The notes beneath the pieces are model-generated. The model was not told the origin of the DNA and searched no databases. It saw only the letters and a program-made list of their open reading frames with translations. A stretch of 64,000 nt of DNA from Frankiaceae bacterium. GTDB lineage: Bacteria > Actinomycetota > Actinomycetes > BP-191. The stretch covers positions 1 to 64,000 of the forward strand of contig DATMES010000046.1 in NCBI GenBank assembly GCA_035556555.1, in the 5' to 3' direction. The stretch's first letter is position 1. Each line of letters opens with the position of its first letter. The position numbers were made by a program, and so were the translations under genes. This document shows positions 17,102 through 25,539 of the stretch, piece by piece.

Positions 17102-17165
17102 CGTCACGCGCAGGGGGCGGGCGGGGCGGGCCGGGCCGCGGCGCGCCTCGGGGCCGCGGCCGACG

Positions 17166-17786
17166 TCAGAGCGGCGCGAGGCAGCCGCGGACCTGAGGCG
17201 GCAGCTCGCCCGCGTCCACGTAGTCGTACGGCTGCCCGGGCCACTTGCCGGGCAGCCCCGGATACGTGCTCTTGCCGCCCTCGCCGTCGAAGCCGTACCA
17301 GTCGGGCGAGTTGAAGCCCGTCGTGGAGTAGTCGGCGACGGCGACGATGCCCTCGCCGACGTTGCGGCGTACGGCGAGGAAGCGGATGAGGAAGTCGGGC
17401 TTGCCGGTGTAGACGACCTGGCCGTACCACCGCTCGACCGGCGTCTTCTGCTTGCTCCCCGCCGAGAGGTTGGCGTCGTCGGGGCCGGTGAAGTAGCGCA
17501 GGTCGACGACGTGGAACTCCTTGTCGACGCCCTGGAGGTTGCGCAGCAGGTCGAGCGGCTTCGTGCGGAGCGGACTGCCGGGTGCCGGCTCCTTCCAGCC
17601 GTTGACGCAGCTCGGGCTCGGCTTGCCCGCCTTGAGCTTCGGCGCCGGGGTCTTCGTGGGCGTCGCGGAGGCGGACGCGGTGGTCGGGGGCGGGGTGTAC
17701 GCGTCCGGGTCCACGCGCTCGATGGCCGGCTCGCGGCAGGCGGTCGCGAGGGCCAGCGCGGCGCCGACGGCGAGCAGGGTCTTCAT
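17166..17786 (-). CDS. Lipoprotein of unknown function
   Basis: 206 residues. The N-terminus MKTLLAVGAALALATAC is a lipoprotein signal with the lipobox Cys at 17, so the protein should be anchored outside the membrane. A low-complexity Pro/Thr/Ala/Lys linker follows (about 28-55), then a globular domain with VNGWKEPAPGSPLRTKPLDL, WYGQVVYTGKPDFLIRFLAV and STTGFNSPDWYGFDGEGG. No enzymatic motif was recognised. ATG 17786 was chosen because the lipobox begins there. It lies 11 bases downstream of the RNA methyltransferase stop and may be transcribed with it. Confidence 0.75.
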   Translation of the reverse strand: MKTLLAVGAALALATACREPAIERVDPDAYTPPPTTASASATPTKTPAPKLKAGKPSPSCVNGWKEPAPGSPLRTKPLDLLRNLQGVDKEFHVVDLRYFTGPDDANLSAGSKQKTPVERWYGQVVYTGKPDFLIRFLAVRRNVGEGIVAVADYSTTGFNSPDWYGFDGEGGKSTYPGLPGKWPGQPYDYVDAGELPPQVRGCLAPL

Positions 17787-17797
17787 GGCCGGGGAGG

Positions 17798-19018
17798 TTA
17801 CCGCCGTTCGAGCAGCGCCACGCACTCGACGTGCGACGTCATCGGGAACAGGTCGAACGCCCGCACCTCCGTGAGGGCGTACGACGTCGCCCTGAGGTCG
17901 CGCGCGAGCGACGCGGGGTCGCAGGAGACGTACGCGATCCGCCGGGGCGCCAGCGCCTCCACCTGCGCCATGACCGCCGCGCCGGCGCCGTCGCGCGGCG
18001 GGTCGAGGACGACGAGGTCGGCGCGGCCGAGCCCGAGGCGGGTCAGCTCGGCGTCGACCCGGCCTGCGTGGCACTCGACGTTGCGGAGGTCGCGGAGGTT
18101 CTGCCTGGCGTCGTCGACGGCGGGGGCGTACGACTCGATCGCGACGACCCGCGCGACGTGCGGCGCGAGCGCACCGGCGAACAGGCCGACGCCCGCGTAG
18201 AGGTCGAGAGCGAGGTCGCCGGGCTCCGGGCGCAGGTAGGCGAGGACCGCCGCGACGAGCGTGTCCGGCGCGGCGACGTGCGACTGCCAGAAGCCGCTGC
18301 CGCCGACCCACCACGTACGCCCCGCCGCCTGCTCGCGCACGCCGGGACGGCCGCGTACGGGCTCGGCGTCGCCCTTGTCGGCGCGCAGCACCGACACGTC
18401 CTCGGCGACGTCGGCACCGACCCGCGCGCGGCGCCTCCTCGGCGTCACGACCACCGCGCGGTCGCCGCTGCTGCCCGCGACGACCTCGACGCGGGCGGCG
18501 ACCGGCCAGGCGAGGCGTTCGGCGCCGACCGACTCCACGCCGTCACTCGCGATGAGGCAGCGGTCGAGCGGCTCCAGCTCGGCGGAGCGGTGCCTGTGCA
18601 GCCCCAGGCGGCCGTCCGGCGTGACGTCGAACTGCACGCGCGCACGCCACCCGAGCCCGTCGTCGGGGCGGCCCGGCACGGGCACCGGCTCGACGGTCAC
18701 GTCGCGACCGAGGAGAGCGCTGACGATCTCCGCCTTGTACGCCCGCTGCGCGGCGAGCGACGCGTGCTGCCAGTCGCAGCCACCGCAGCGCAGCGGCTTG
18801 GCGTACGGGCACGGCTCCTCGACGCGGTCGGGCGAGGCGACCTCGACCGCGACGGCGTCGAGCCGCAGCGGGCCGTCGGCGGCGTCGTGGGTGACGACGG
18901 CGCGGACGCGCTCGCCGGGGAGGGCATGCCGTACGACGGCCTTGCGCCCGCCCACGACGGCCGCGCACCCGCCGCCGCGCAGGGCCTGCCCGACCTCGAC
19001 GACGTACTCCTCAGCCAC
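17798..19018 (-). CDS. Class I SAM-dependent RNA methyltransferase (TRAM domain, RumA/TrmA family)
   Basis: 406 residues. A short N-terminal TRAM-like beta domain (VVEVGQALRGGGCAAVVGGR) is followed by an iron-sulfur cysteine set (PCPYAKPLRCGGCDWQH), the SAM-binding motif LALDLYAGVGLFAGALAP, LVVLDPPRDGAG and the catalytic Cys in YVSCDPASLARDL. Members make 5-methyluridine in rRNA or tRNA. The position in this block corresponds to mycobacterial Rv2689c by remembered synteny. Which uridine is modified is not predictable from sequence alone. Confidence 0.9.
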   Translation of the reverse strand: MAEEYVVEVGQALRGGGCAAVVGGRKAVVRHALPGERVRAVVTHDAADGPLRLDAVAVEVASPDRVEEPCPYAKPLRCGGCDWQHASLAAQRAYKAEIVSALLGRDVTVEPVPVPGRPDDGLGWRARVQFDVTPDGRLGLHRHRSAELEPLDRCLIASDGVESVGAERLAWPVAARVEVVAGSSGDRAVVVTPRRRRARVGADVAEDVSVLRADKGDAEPVRGRPGVREQAAGRTWWVGGSGFWQSHVAAPDTLVAAVLAYLRPEPGDLALDLYAGVGLFAGALAPHVARVVAIESYAPAVDDARQNLRDLRNVECHAGRVDAELTRLGLGRADLVVLDPPRDGAGAAVMAQVEALAPRRIAYVSCDPASLARDLRATSYALTEVRAFDLFPMTSHVECVALLERR

Positions 19019-19037
19019 GCGCCGCAGCGTAGTTAAC

Positions 19038-19094
19038 GATCACCTGTGTCCGTCGGCGTACGGCCGGAAGGCACGCGGACGGACACAGGTGATC
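19038..19094. repeat. Single-copy 17-bp inverted repeat
   Basis: GATCACCTGTGTCCGTC at 19038-19054 is repeated in perfect inverse orientation at 19078-19094, with a 23-base spacer. It sits between the permease stop and the methyltransferase start on the minus strand. It could be the permease terminator or a relic of a palindromic repeat; no second copy was seen in the window. Confidence 0.7.
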
Positions 19095-19115
19095 TCTTGC
19101 GCGGGTGACGCCAGG

Positions 19116-21119
19116 TCACGCCGGGGGCTGCTCCTGCGGGGTGTCCGCCGGGCCGGGAACGATGCCGCTCGGGGCGCCGGGCGGCGGGTCGGCGACGGCC
19201 TCCTCGGGCTCCGGCGCGGATGAGAGGTGCCACGGCACGCTCGTGACCATGACGCCGGGCTGGAACAGCAGGAACGCCTTGATGCGCAGCGCCGACTGGT
19301 TGTGCAGCAGCTGTTCCCACCATTTGCCGACGACGTACTCCGGGATGATCACGGTCACGACGTCGCGGTCGCCGGCCTCCTGGCGCATCCGCCGGATGTA
19401 GTCGAGCACCGGCTTCGTGATCTCGCGGTACGGCGACGCGATGACCTTCAGCGGAACGTCGATGCCGGCGCGTTCCCACTCGTCCTGCAAGCTCTTGCTC
19501 TCGGCCTCGTCGACCTCGACGTACAGCGCGGTGAGGGTGTGGCCCTTGATGGACTTGGCGTAGTTCAGCGCGCGCAGGGTCGGGTTGTGGACCTGCGAGA
19601 CGAGGACGACGGCGTGGTTGCGCGCGAACAACATCGGCCGCGTCGAAGTCTGGCGCAGCTCGTTGGCGACGCGGGCGTAGTGCGCGCTGATCGCCTTCAT
19701 GAGCAAGAACAGGATCGGCATGGCGACGACGACGATCCACGCGCCGTGCGTGAACTTGCTGAACAGCACGATCACGAGCACGACGGCGGTGGTGGCGGAG
19801 CCGACGGCGTTGATGGCACGGGCGCGTTGCATCCGGCCCCGTACGTCGTCGGGCACGTCGGGGTCGCGCAGCTTGCGCGTCCAGCGCAGCACCATGCCGC
19901 CCTGGCCGAGCGTGAACGACACGAACACGCCGACGATGTAGAGCTGGATCAGCCGGGTGACCTCGGCGTTGAACGCGATGACCAGCAGCGCGGCGAAGCC
20001 GGCGAGTGCGACGACGCCGTTGGAGAACACCAGCCGGTCGCCGCGGTTGTGCAGCTGGCGGGGCAGGTAGCGGTCCTGCGCGAGGATCGACGCGAGCCGC
20101 GGGAAGTCCTGGTACGCCGTGTTCGCGGCCAGCACGAGGATCGCCGCCGTGAAGAACTGCACGTAGTAGAACGGCACCGTCTTGCCGCCGAACACCGCCG
20201 CCGCGATCTGCGACACGATCGACGGCAGCGCCTCGCCGCCGTGCCCGTGGTCGGGGTTGACCTTCGCGTCGGTCGCCATCGCCAGCGTCGTGATGCCGAC
20301 GAACATCGTGATGGCGATCGTCGACATCATGAGCAGCGTCTTGGCGGCGTTCTCCGACTGCGGCCTCTTGAACGCGGGGACGCCGTTGGCGATGGCCTCG
20401 ACGCCGGTCAGCGCCGTACAGCCCGAGGAGAACGCGCGCAGCAGCAGGAACACGCTCGCCATGCCCACGAACTCGCCGTGGGGCAGCTCCAGCGTGGCGC
20501 TCTGCGCCTGCATCTCGACGCCCGTCGCCAGCTTGAACAGGCCCACGACGAGCATGCCCATGATGCCGATCACGAAGCCGTACGTCGGGATGGCGAAGAA
20601 CGTGCCCGCCTCCTTGACGCCGCGGAGGTTCATGAGCGTGATGAAGGTGATGAAGCCGAGCGCGATCCCGACGCGGTGGTCGGTCGCGAAGTGGGACTCC
20701 GGGAACGCCGACGCGATGGCGTAGACACCGGCCGAGATCGACACCGCGACCGTCAGGACGTAGTCGATCATCAGCGCGCTGGCGGCGACGAGGCCGGCGT
20801 TCTTGCTGACGTTCTCGTGGGCAACCGTGTAGTCGCCGCCGCCCTGCGGGTACTCGCGGACGGTCTGGCGGTACGACGCCGTGATGACCATGAACAGCAG
20901 CACCACGCCCGCCGCGATCCACGGCGTCGAGGTGAGGTACGCGACGCCGCCGGCGCCGAGCGCGAGGAGGACCTCCTCGGTGGCGTACGACACCGACGAC
21001 AGCGCGTCGCTGGAGAAGACGGGCAGCGCCAGCTTCTTCGGCAGCAGGGTGTGGCCGAGCGCGTCGCTGCGCAGCGGCCGGCCGACGAAGATCCGCTTCG
21101 GGATGTCGAGGATGCCCAC
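19116..21119 (-). CDS. APC-superfamily permease linked to TrkA proteins
   Basis: 667 residues with about 12 transmembrane helices over residues 45-480 and a roughly 170-residue cytosolic C-terminus. Features include SYATEEVLLALGAGG and SSGCTALTGVEAIANGVPAF, typical of this long APC subgroup. The C-terminal part (HAVVLVSQVHNPTLRALNYA, VVTVIIPEYVV) resembles a nucleotide-binding regulatory fold. It is divergent from two TrkA/RCK genes, the same arrangement as mycobacterial Rv2690c-ceoB-ceoC. That suggests cation (possibly potassium) coupled transport regulated by the TrkA proteins, but the substrate is not proven; annotation as amino acid permease is equally common. Confidence 0.88.
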   Translation of the reverse strand: MGILDIPKRIFVGRPLRSDALGHTLLPKKLALPVFSSDALSSVSYATEEVLLALGAGGVAYLTSTPWIAAGVVLLFMVITASYRQTVREYPQGGGDYTVAHENVSKNAGLVAASALMIDYVLTVAVSISAGVYAIASAFPESHFATDHRVGIALGFITFITLMNLRGVKEAGTFFAIPTYGFVIGIMGMLVVGLFKLATGVEMQAQSATLELPHGEFVGMASVFLLLRAFSSGCTALTGVEAIANGVPAFKRPQSENAAKTLLMMSTIAITMFVGITTLAMATDAKVNPDHGHGGEALPSIVSQIAAAVFGGKTVPFYYVQFFTAAILVLAANTAYQDFPRLASILAQDRYLPRQLHNRGDRLVFSNGVVALAGFAALLVIAFNAEVTRLIQLYIVGVFVSFTLGQGGMVLRWTRKLRDPDVPDDVRGRMQRARAINAVGSATTAVVLVIVLFSKFTHGAWIVVVAMPILFLLMKAISAHYARVANELRQTSTRPMLFARNHAVVLVSQVHNPTLRALNYAKSIKGHTLTALYVEVDEAESKSLQDEWERAGIDVPLKVIASPYREITKPVLDYIRRMRQEAGDRDVVTVIIPEYVVGKWWEQLLHNQSALRIKAFLLFQPGVMVTSVPWHLSSAPEPEEAVADPPPGAPSGIVPGPADTPQEQPPA

Positions 21120-21176
21120 GGCTCGGGAGCCTAGTGGCGCACTCGCCGAGGCTGCGTCCGGCCGCGCCGACCTCCC

Positions 21177-21226
21177 GTTCTTTGATGATCATCACGCGCG
21201 AGACCGGCGGGCGGACCGCAGAGAAC
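21177..21226. repeat. Palindromic repeat family 3, copy E
   Basis: 50-base element starting GTTCTTTGATGATCATCACG and ending GACCGCAGAGAAC, in inverse orientation relative to the copies near 36 kb, 43 kb and 58 kb. It lies in the 165-base divergent region between the permease and trkA starts, so here it is in a promoter region and not at a 3' end. Confidence 0.75.
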
Positions 21227-21284
21227 GAGGGGGCAGGCGGTGTGACAGAGTTGCTCCGCCACGTTCGGCGAGGAGGAGTGCGAC

Positions 21285-21953
21285 GTGCACGTCGTGATCA
21301 TGGGGTGCGGCCGGGTGGGTTCCACGCTGGCCGCGCGGCTCGAGCAGCTCGGCCACACCGTCGCGATCATCGACCGCGACGCGGGGGCGTTCCGGCGGCT
21401 GCCGAAGGACTACCAGGGCCGTTCCGTCGTCGGCATCGGCTTCGACCGCGAGACGCTGGTCGAGGCGGGGATCGAGCAGGCAGACGCGTTCGCCGCGGTG
21501 AGCAACGGCGACAACTCCAACATCATCGCGGCGCGGGTCGCGCGCGAGCAGTTCGACGTCCAGCACGTCGCCGCGCGCATCTACGACCCCCGCCGCGCCG
21601 AGGTCTACCAGCGGCTCGGCATCCCGACCGTGGCGACCGTACGGTGGACCGCCGACCAGATGCTGCGCCGCCTGCTGCCGGCCGCGGCCGACGACGAGTG
21701 GGCCGACCCGTCGGGCAAGGTGAGCATCGCGCAGCTCGACGTCGGCGCGGGCTGGGTCGGCAAGCGGTACTCCGCGCTGGAGCACGCCACCGGCACCCGG
21801 ATCGCCTGCGTCACGCGGCTCGGCGTGGGGACGTTGCCCGAGCGCGACACCGTGGTGCAGGAGGGCGACATCGTCCACTTCGCGCTCGTGAAGGAACGCC
21901 TCGGCGAGGTCGAGAAGGTCGTCTCCGGCGGCCCCGAGGAGGGGAGTCACTGA
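21285..21953 (+). CDS. trkA: TrkA-family potassium uptake regulatory protein (RCK domain)
   Basis: 222 residues: an RCK_N Rossmann domain with glycine loop HVVIMGCGRVGSTLAARLE (residues 2-20) and an acidic residue after the next strand (IIDRD), then an RCK_C domain with VQEGDIVHFAL. TrkA subunits bind NAD/ATP and gate potassium channels or transporters at the cytoplasmic face. It overlaps the second TrkA gene by one base (TGATG), so the two are coupled and probably form a hetero-oligomer, like mycobacterial CeoB/CeoC. Confidence 0.92.
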   Translation: MHVVIMGCGRVGSTLAARLEQLGHTVAIIDRDAGAFRRLPKDYQGRSVVGIGFDRETLVEAGIEQADAFAAVSNGDNSNIIAARVAREQFDVQHVAARIYDPRRAEVYQRLGIPTVATVRWTADQMLRRLLPAAADDEWADPSGKVSIAQLDVGAGWVGKRYSALEHATGTRIACVTRLGVGTLPERDTVVQEGDIVHFALVKERLGEVEKVVSGGPEEGSH

Positions 21954-22621
21954 TGCGCGTCGTTATCGCCGGAGCCGGCAACGTCGGCCGTTCCATCGCC
22001 AGCGAGCTGCTCGGCAACGGCCACGAGGTCCTGCTCATCGAGAAGGAGCAGAAGGCGCTCAAGGAGGCCACGGTGCCCGGCGCGCAGTGGCTCCTCGCCG
22101 ACGCCTGCGAGGTGTCCCAGCTCGAGAAGGCCAACCTCGACGAGTGCCAGGTCGTCGTCGCCGCGTCGGGCGACGACAAGGTCAACCTCGTCGTGTCGCT
22201 GCTCGCGAAGACGGAGTTCGGCGTGCCGCGCGTCGTGGCGCGGGTCAACCACCCCAAGAACGAGTGGCTGTTCAACGAGGGCTGGGGCGTCGACGTCTCG
22301 GTCTCCACGCCGCGCATGCTGACGGCGCTGGTCGAGGAGGCCGTGACCGTCGGCGACCTCGTCCGGCTGATGACGTTCCAGCAGGGGCAGGCCAACCTCT
22401 CCGAGCTGCGCCTCGCGGACGACTCGCCGATCCTCGGCAGGACCGTCGGCGAGGTCGAGTGGCCGGCCGACTCGGCGCTGGTGGCGATCCTGCGCGAGGG
22501 CAACGTCCTCATGCCGACGCCGCAGATGCCGTTGGAGGCGGGCGACGAGCTGCTCGTCGTGGCGACGAGCGACCGCGACGCCGAGCTCGACGCGCTGCTC
22601 TCGAAGCCGGGGCCTGGCTAG
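21953..22621 (+). CDS. trkA: TrkA-family potassium uptake regulatory protein (second copy)
   Basis: 222 residues starting MRVVIAGAGNVGRSIASELL, an RCK_N glycine loop, with IEKEQKAL after the second strand and an RCK_C domain ending EAGDELLVVATSDRD. It is the same length as its upstream partner, but the sequences differ clearly, so this is an old duplication. A tight start-stop overlap couples the two genes. The 3' end overlaps the converging OB-fold gene by four bases. Likely forms the regulatory ring of a potassium transporter with the upstream protein. Confidence 0.92.
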   Translation: MRVVIAGAGNVGRSIASELLGNGHEVLLIEKEQKALKEATVPGAQWLLADACEVSQLEKANLDECQVVVAASGDDKVNLVVSLLAKTEFGVPRVVARVNHPKNEWLFNEGWGVDVSVSTPRMLTALVEEAVTVGDLVRLMTFQQGQANLSELRLADDSPILGRTVGEVEWPADSALVAILREGNVLMPTPQMPLEAGDELLVVATSDRDAELDALLSKPGPG

Positions 22622-23004
22622 CCGGGCTGGTCGCTGCGCTGCGGGAGCAGCTCGTACGACGGGTTGTAGATCGTGCGGTGACCGCCCGCGGGCTCGCTGA
22701 GGCGGCCCTCGACGACCATCGACGCGCCGGGCCGGATGCCCTCGATCTTGCGGCGGCCGAGGAAGACGACGTACGCCGTCGCGGTGCCGTCGTAGAGCTC
22801 GGCCTCCAGCGCGGGGACGCCGCCGCGCGGGCGGAGCGTGACGCTCTGGAGCGTGCCGTGGAGGCGTACGGGACGCCGCGACGGCGCCTCGGCGATGGGG
22901 CAGGCGCCGTGCTGCTCGACGCGGCTCTGCAGGTCCTCGGCGGCGAGCTCGTCGTCGTCGGCGGTCAGCCGGCGCAGCGCGCGCTTGAAGCGTCCCTCTG
23001 GCAT
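22618..23004 (-). CDS. OB-fold nucleic-acid-binding domain protein
   Basis: 128 residues. After a charged N-terminus (MPEGRFKRALRRLTADDDEL) comes an OB-fold pattern: VRLHGTLQSVTLRPRGG, ALEAELYDGTATAYVVFLG, RRKIEGIRPGASMVVEGRL. Actinobacterial proteins of this type sit beside trkA in the same order (mycobacterial Rv2694c by memory). It likely binds single-stranded nucleic acid, but no experimental role is known to me. The ATG at 23004 is chosen because the frame upstream lies antisense within ccdA. Confidence 0.82.
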   Translation of the reverse strand: MPEGRFKRALRRLTADDDELAAEDLQSRVEQHGACPIAEAPSRRPVRLHGTLQSVTLRPRGGVPALEAELYDGTATAYVVFLGRRKIEGIRPGASMVVEGRLSEPAGGHRTIYNPSYELLPQRSDQPG

Positions 23005-23015
23005 GGTCCGACAGA

Positions 23016-23657
23016 CTAGACCGCCCACTCGGCGAGCCTGCTGGCCAGGCGGCCGTACGCCCCGCTGACGAGCAGCAGCCCGAGGGCGAGGAGGAGAACG
23101 CCGCCGACGACGTCGAGGACGCGGCTGACCCGCGTCAGCGCCCGGGTGAGGCGCGGCGAGACCGACACGGCGTATGCCGCCGCGACGAACGGCACCCCGA
23201 GACCGAGCGAGTACGCCCCCAGCAGCGCGCCCCCGCGCAGCGACGCGCCCTCGATCGCGCTCAGCGTCAGCACCGCCCCGAGGAACGGCCCGACGCACGG
23301 CGTGAACGCCGTCCCCGCCACCAGCCCCAGCACGAACGGCGCCGTCCCGCCGACGCTCCGTACCGGCAGCCTCGACGTCAGCCCGGTGAGCAGCGCGACG
23401 CCGAACGCCAGCACGAGGACCCCGCCCACGCGCTGCGCCACCCCTCCCTCGGCGCGGACGGCGCGGCCCAGCCCGCCCGCTGCCAACCCGAGCGAGACGA
23501 AGACGACGGAGAAGCCGAGGACGTACAGCAGTGACGCGGGCACGATGCGCCGACCGCCGGAGGTGAGGACACCGACGTACGCCGGCAGCAGCGGCACCGT
23601 GCACGGCGCGAGGAACGACAGCACCCCGAACCCGAACGCCACCACGAAGGCCAGCAT
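23016..23657 (-). CDS. ccdA: Cytochrome c biogenesis protein CcdA
   Basis: 213 residues with about six transmembrane helices and the two redox Cys expected for the DsbD/CcdA family: FLAPCTVPLLPAY in helix 1 and AFTPCVGPFLGAVL in helix 4. CcdA moves reducing equivalents from cytosolic thioredoxin to extracytoplasmic thioredoxin-like proteins. It starts at the stop of the thioredoxin-fold gene upstream (one-base overlap), which is its obvious partner. This pair is not part of the mycobacterial block as I recall it. Confidence 0.93.
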   Translation of the reverse strand: MLAFVVAFGFGVLSFLAPCTVPLLPAYVGVLTSGGRRIVPASLLYVLGFSVVFVSLGLAAGGLGRAVRAEGGVAQRVGGVLVLAFGVALLTGLTSRLPVRSVGGTAPFVLGLVAGTAFTPCVGPFLGAVLTLSAIEGASLRGGALLGAYSLGLGVPFVAAAYAVSVSPRLTRALTRVSRVLDVVGGVLLLALGLLLVSGAYGRLASRLAEWAV

Positions 23658-24730
23658 CAGCGCCCGAACGTGAACGTGAAGAACCGCACGCCCGGCTGCG
23701 TGGCGACGAGCGTCACCCGCGCGTCGCCTGGCGAGGGGCCTGTCAGCAGGTGGTACAGGTCGTCGGCCTCGACATCGACGTACGTCCGCCCGTCCTCGGC
23801 CACGACGTCACGGCCGCGCCGGTCGGCGGGCACTGGCGCGTCGTTCCAGCGGACCTCGAGGCGCTGGGGCGCAACGGTTCCTGCGGGTGGCGCGAGGACG
23901 GCGTAGACGTCGCGGGCGGTGTAGTCCACGGTGACTGTCGCGCCCGGCGCGGCGGCGGAGAGCCATTCCTTGGCACCGGTGAAGCGGCCGTCGAGGCGGA
24001 CGGCGTTGCGGCCGCCGGGGGCATCGGCGCGGTCCTGCGTCTTCCCGTCGGGAACGAGCAGGCCGCGGGAGTAGCCGAGGTACAGCTCGGGCGTCTGCCG
24101 TCCCGTGTCGGGCTCGTGCTTCGCGCCGGCGCGCACCGGTCCGGGGTCGCCGCCGTCGGCGAGCAGGCCGCGTACGGCGTCCTCGATCTCCTCCTCGTCG
24201 CCCTCCCCGATGTGCACGAGCCGGATCAGGCCGTGCCGGTCGACGAGGTACTTGGCCGGCCAATAGTCGTTGCGGAACGCGTCCCACGTCGCGAGGTCGG
24301 GGTCCTGCGCGACCGGCCACGTGACGTCGAGGTCGCGGACGGCGCGCTCGACGTTGTCAGGGGAGGCCTCGAAGTCGAACTCCGGCGCGTGGACGCCGAC
24401 GATGGTCAGACCACGGTCCGAGTACGTCTCGTGCAGCGCCCGCAGGAACGGGAACGTCCGGCGGCAGTTGATGCACGAGTACGTCCAGAAGTCGACGAGC
24501 ACCACGCGCCCGCGCAGGCCGGCCATGGTGAGCGGCGCGGAGTTGAGCCACTCGCCGATGCCGGCCAGCTCGGGCGCGGGGCGGGCGTCCTCGGGGCGTA
24601 CGACCTCAGGAGGCGCGCCGCCCGCCAGCCGCGCGGCGCGGTCGGCGCCGACGGAGAGCGCCGTGACGACGGCGCCCGCGACGAGCAGGCCGGCCACCAC
24701 GCCGCCCAGGACCCGCCACCGGTTCGACAC
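23657..24730 (-). CDS. Membrane-anchored thioredoxin-family protein (DipZ/TlpA-like)
   Basis: 357 residues: an N-terminal anchor (VLGGVVAGLLVAGAVVTAL), then a TlpA/redoxin domain with the CxxC centre in WTYSCINCRRTFPFLRAL and the family segment VGVHAPEFDFEASPDNV. A C-terminal beta domain of about 150 residues begins with ELYLGYSRG, as in DipZ. It should act outside the membrane, receiving electrons from the coupled CcdA to reduce disulfides or support cytochrome maturation. The split into separate CcdA and DipZ C-terminal parts contrasts with fused DipZ proteins. Confidence 0.9.
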   Translation of the reverse strand: MSNRWRVLGGVVAGLLVAGAVVTALSVGADRAARLAGGAPPEVVRPEDARPAPELAGIGEWLNSAPLTMAGLRGRVVLVDFWTYSCINCRRTFPFLRALHETYSDRGLTIVGVHAPEFDFEASPDNVERAVRDLDVTWPVAQDPDLATWDAFRNDYWPAKYLVDRHGLIRLVHIGEGDEEEIEDAVRGLLADGGDPGPVRAGAKHEPDTGRQTPELYLGYSRGLLVPDGKTQDRADAPGGRNAVRLDGRFTGAKEWLSAAAPGATVTVDYTARDVYAVLAPPAGTVAPQRLEVRWNDAPVPADRRGRDVVAEDGRTYVDVEADDLYHLLTGPSPGDARVTLVATQPGVRFFTFTFGR

Positions 24731-24747
24731 TCGGCAAGAATCGCACC

Positions 24748-25539
24748 GTGCGGTCGTGGCGGCTCGGCGTGGACGGCGTGACGCTGGCCGTCACCGAGCG
24801 GGGCGACGCCGCGGCACCGGCGGCGGTGCTCGTCTCGGGGGTCGGCTCGACGGGTGAGTTCGCGGCGCGGTGCTGGGCGGGGTGCGTGTCGGCGGGGTAC
24901 CGGCTGGTGACGTACGACCTCCGCGGCCACGGCGACTCGACGCCGCTCCCCGACCCGGCCGACCAGGCGCTCGAGCGTCACGTACGCGACCTCGCCGCGG
25001 TCGCCGACGCGACCGGCGCGCGGGTCGTCGGCGGCACGTCGCTGGGGGCGCACGTGGCGGCGTCGTACGCGCTGACCGGCGCCGCCGTGGACGCGCTGCT
25101 GCTCGCCATCCCGGGCTGGCTCGGCGCGGGGTCGCCGACCGCGCTCGCCAACGCCGCGGTCGCGGACGAGCTCGCCGCCACCGGCGTCGAGGCGACGCTG
25201 GCGCGGATCGCGGCGGAGGACGCCGTACCCCGGTGGATCGTCATCGAGCTCGAACGCTCGTGGCTCGCGCACGACCCGGAGTCGCTGGGAGCGGCGTTCA
25301 GAGCCGTCGCGGCAGACACCGCGCCCGACGTCGAGGCGCTGGCGCGGGTCACCGCGGCGGCGGGCGTCGTGGGGATGGTGGACGACCCGGCGCACCCGTT
25401 CGCGGCGGCGGAGGCGTACGCCGCGGCGCTGCCCCGCGCCGCCCTGGAGTCGCTGAGCCTGGCGGAGTGGGGCGAGCGGCGTTCGATCCTCGGCGACGCC
25501 GCGCTGGCGGCGTGCCGGCGGGCTATCGCGTCTCGGTGA
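24748..25539 (+). CDS. Alpha/beta hydrolase
   Basis: 263 residues. VLVSGVGSTGEFAARCW gives the oxyanion region and YDLRGHGDSTPL the usual strand-4 turn. The nucleophile elbow is GGTSLGAHVAA with Ser near residue 97, and a late Asp-containing segment (MVDDPAHPF) precedes the end. Substrate unknown. It divides the CcdA/redoxin pair from DUF3710, where mycobacteria have a hydrolase-like gene (Rv2695), so it may be the positional counterpart. The 3' end overlaps the converging DUF3710 gene by 17 bases. Confidence 0.82.
   Translation: MRSWRLGVDGVTLAVTERGDAAAPAAVLVSGVGSTGEFAARCWAGCVSAGYRLVTYDLRGHGDSTPLPDPADQALERHVRDLAAVADATGARVVGGTSLGAHVAASYALTGAAVDALLLAIPGWLGAGSPTALANAAVADELAATGVEATLARIAAEDAVPRWIVIELERSWLAHDPESLGAAFRAVAADTAPDVEALARVTAAAGVVGMVDDPAHPFAAAEAYAAALPRAALESLSLAEWGERRSILGDAALAACRRAIASR

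Noticed and set aside
19227-21134. 635-codon plus-strand frame opposite the APC permease
   Set aside because: Composition is repetitive Arg/Asp/Val/Gly with no domain; the minus-strand permease explains the DNA.
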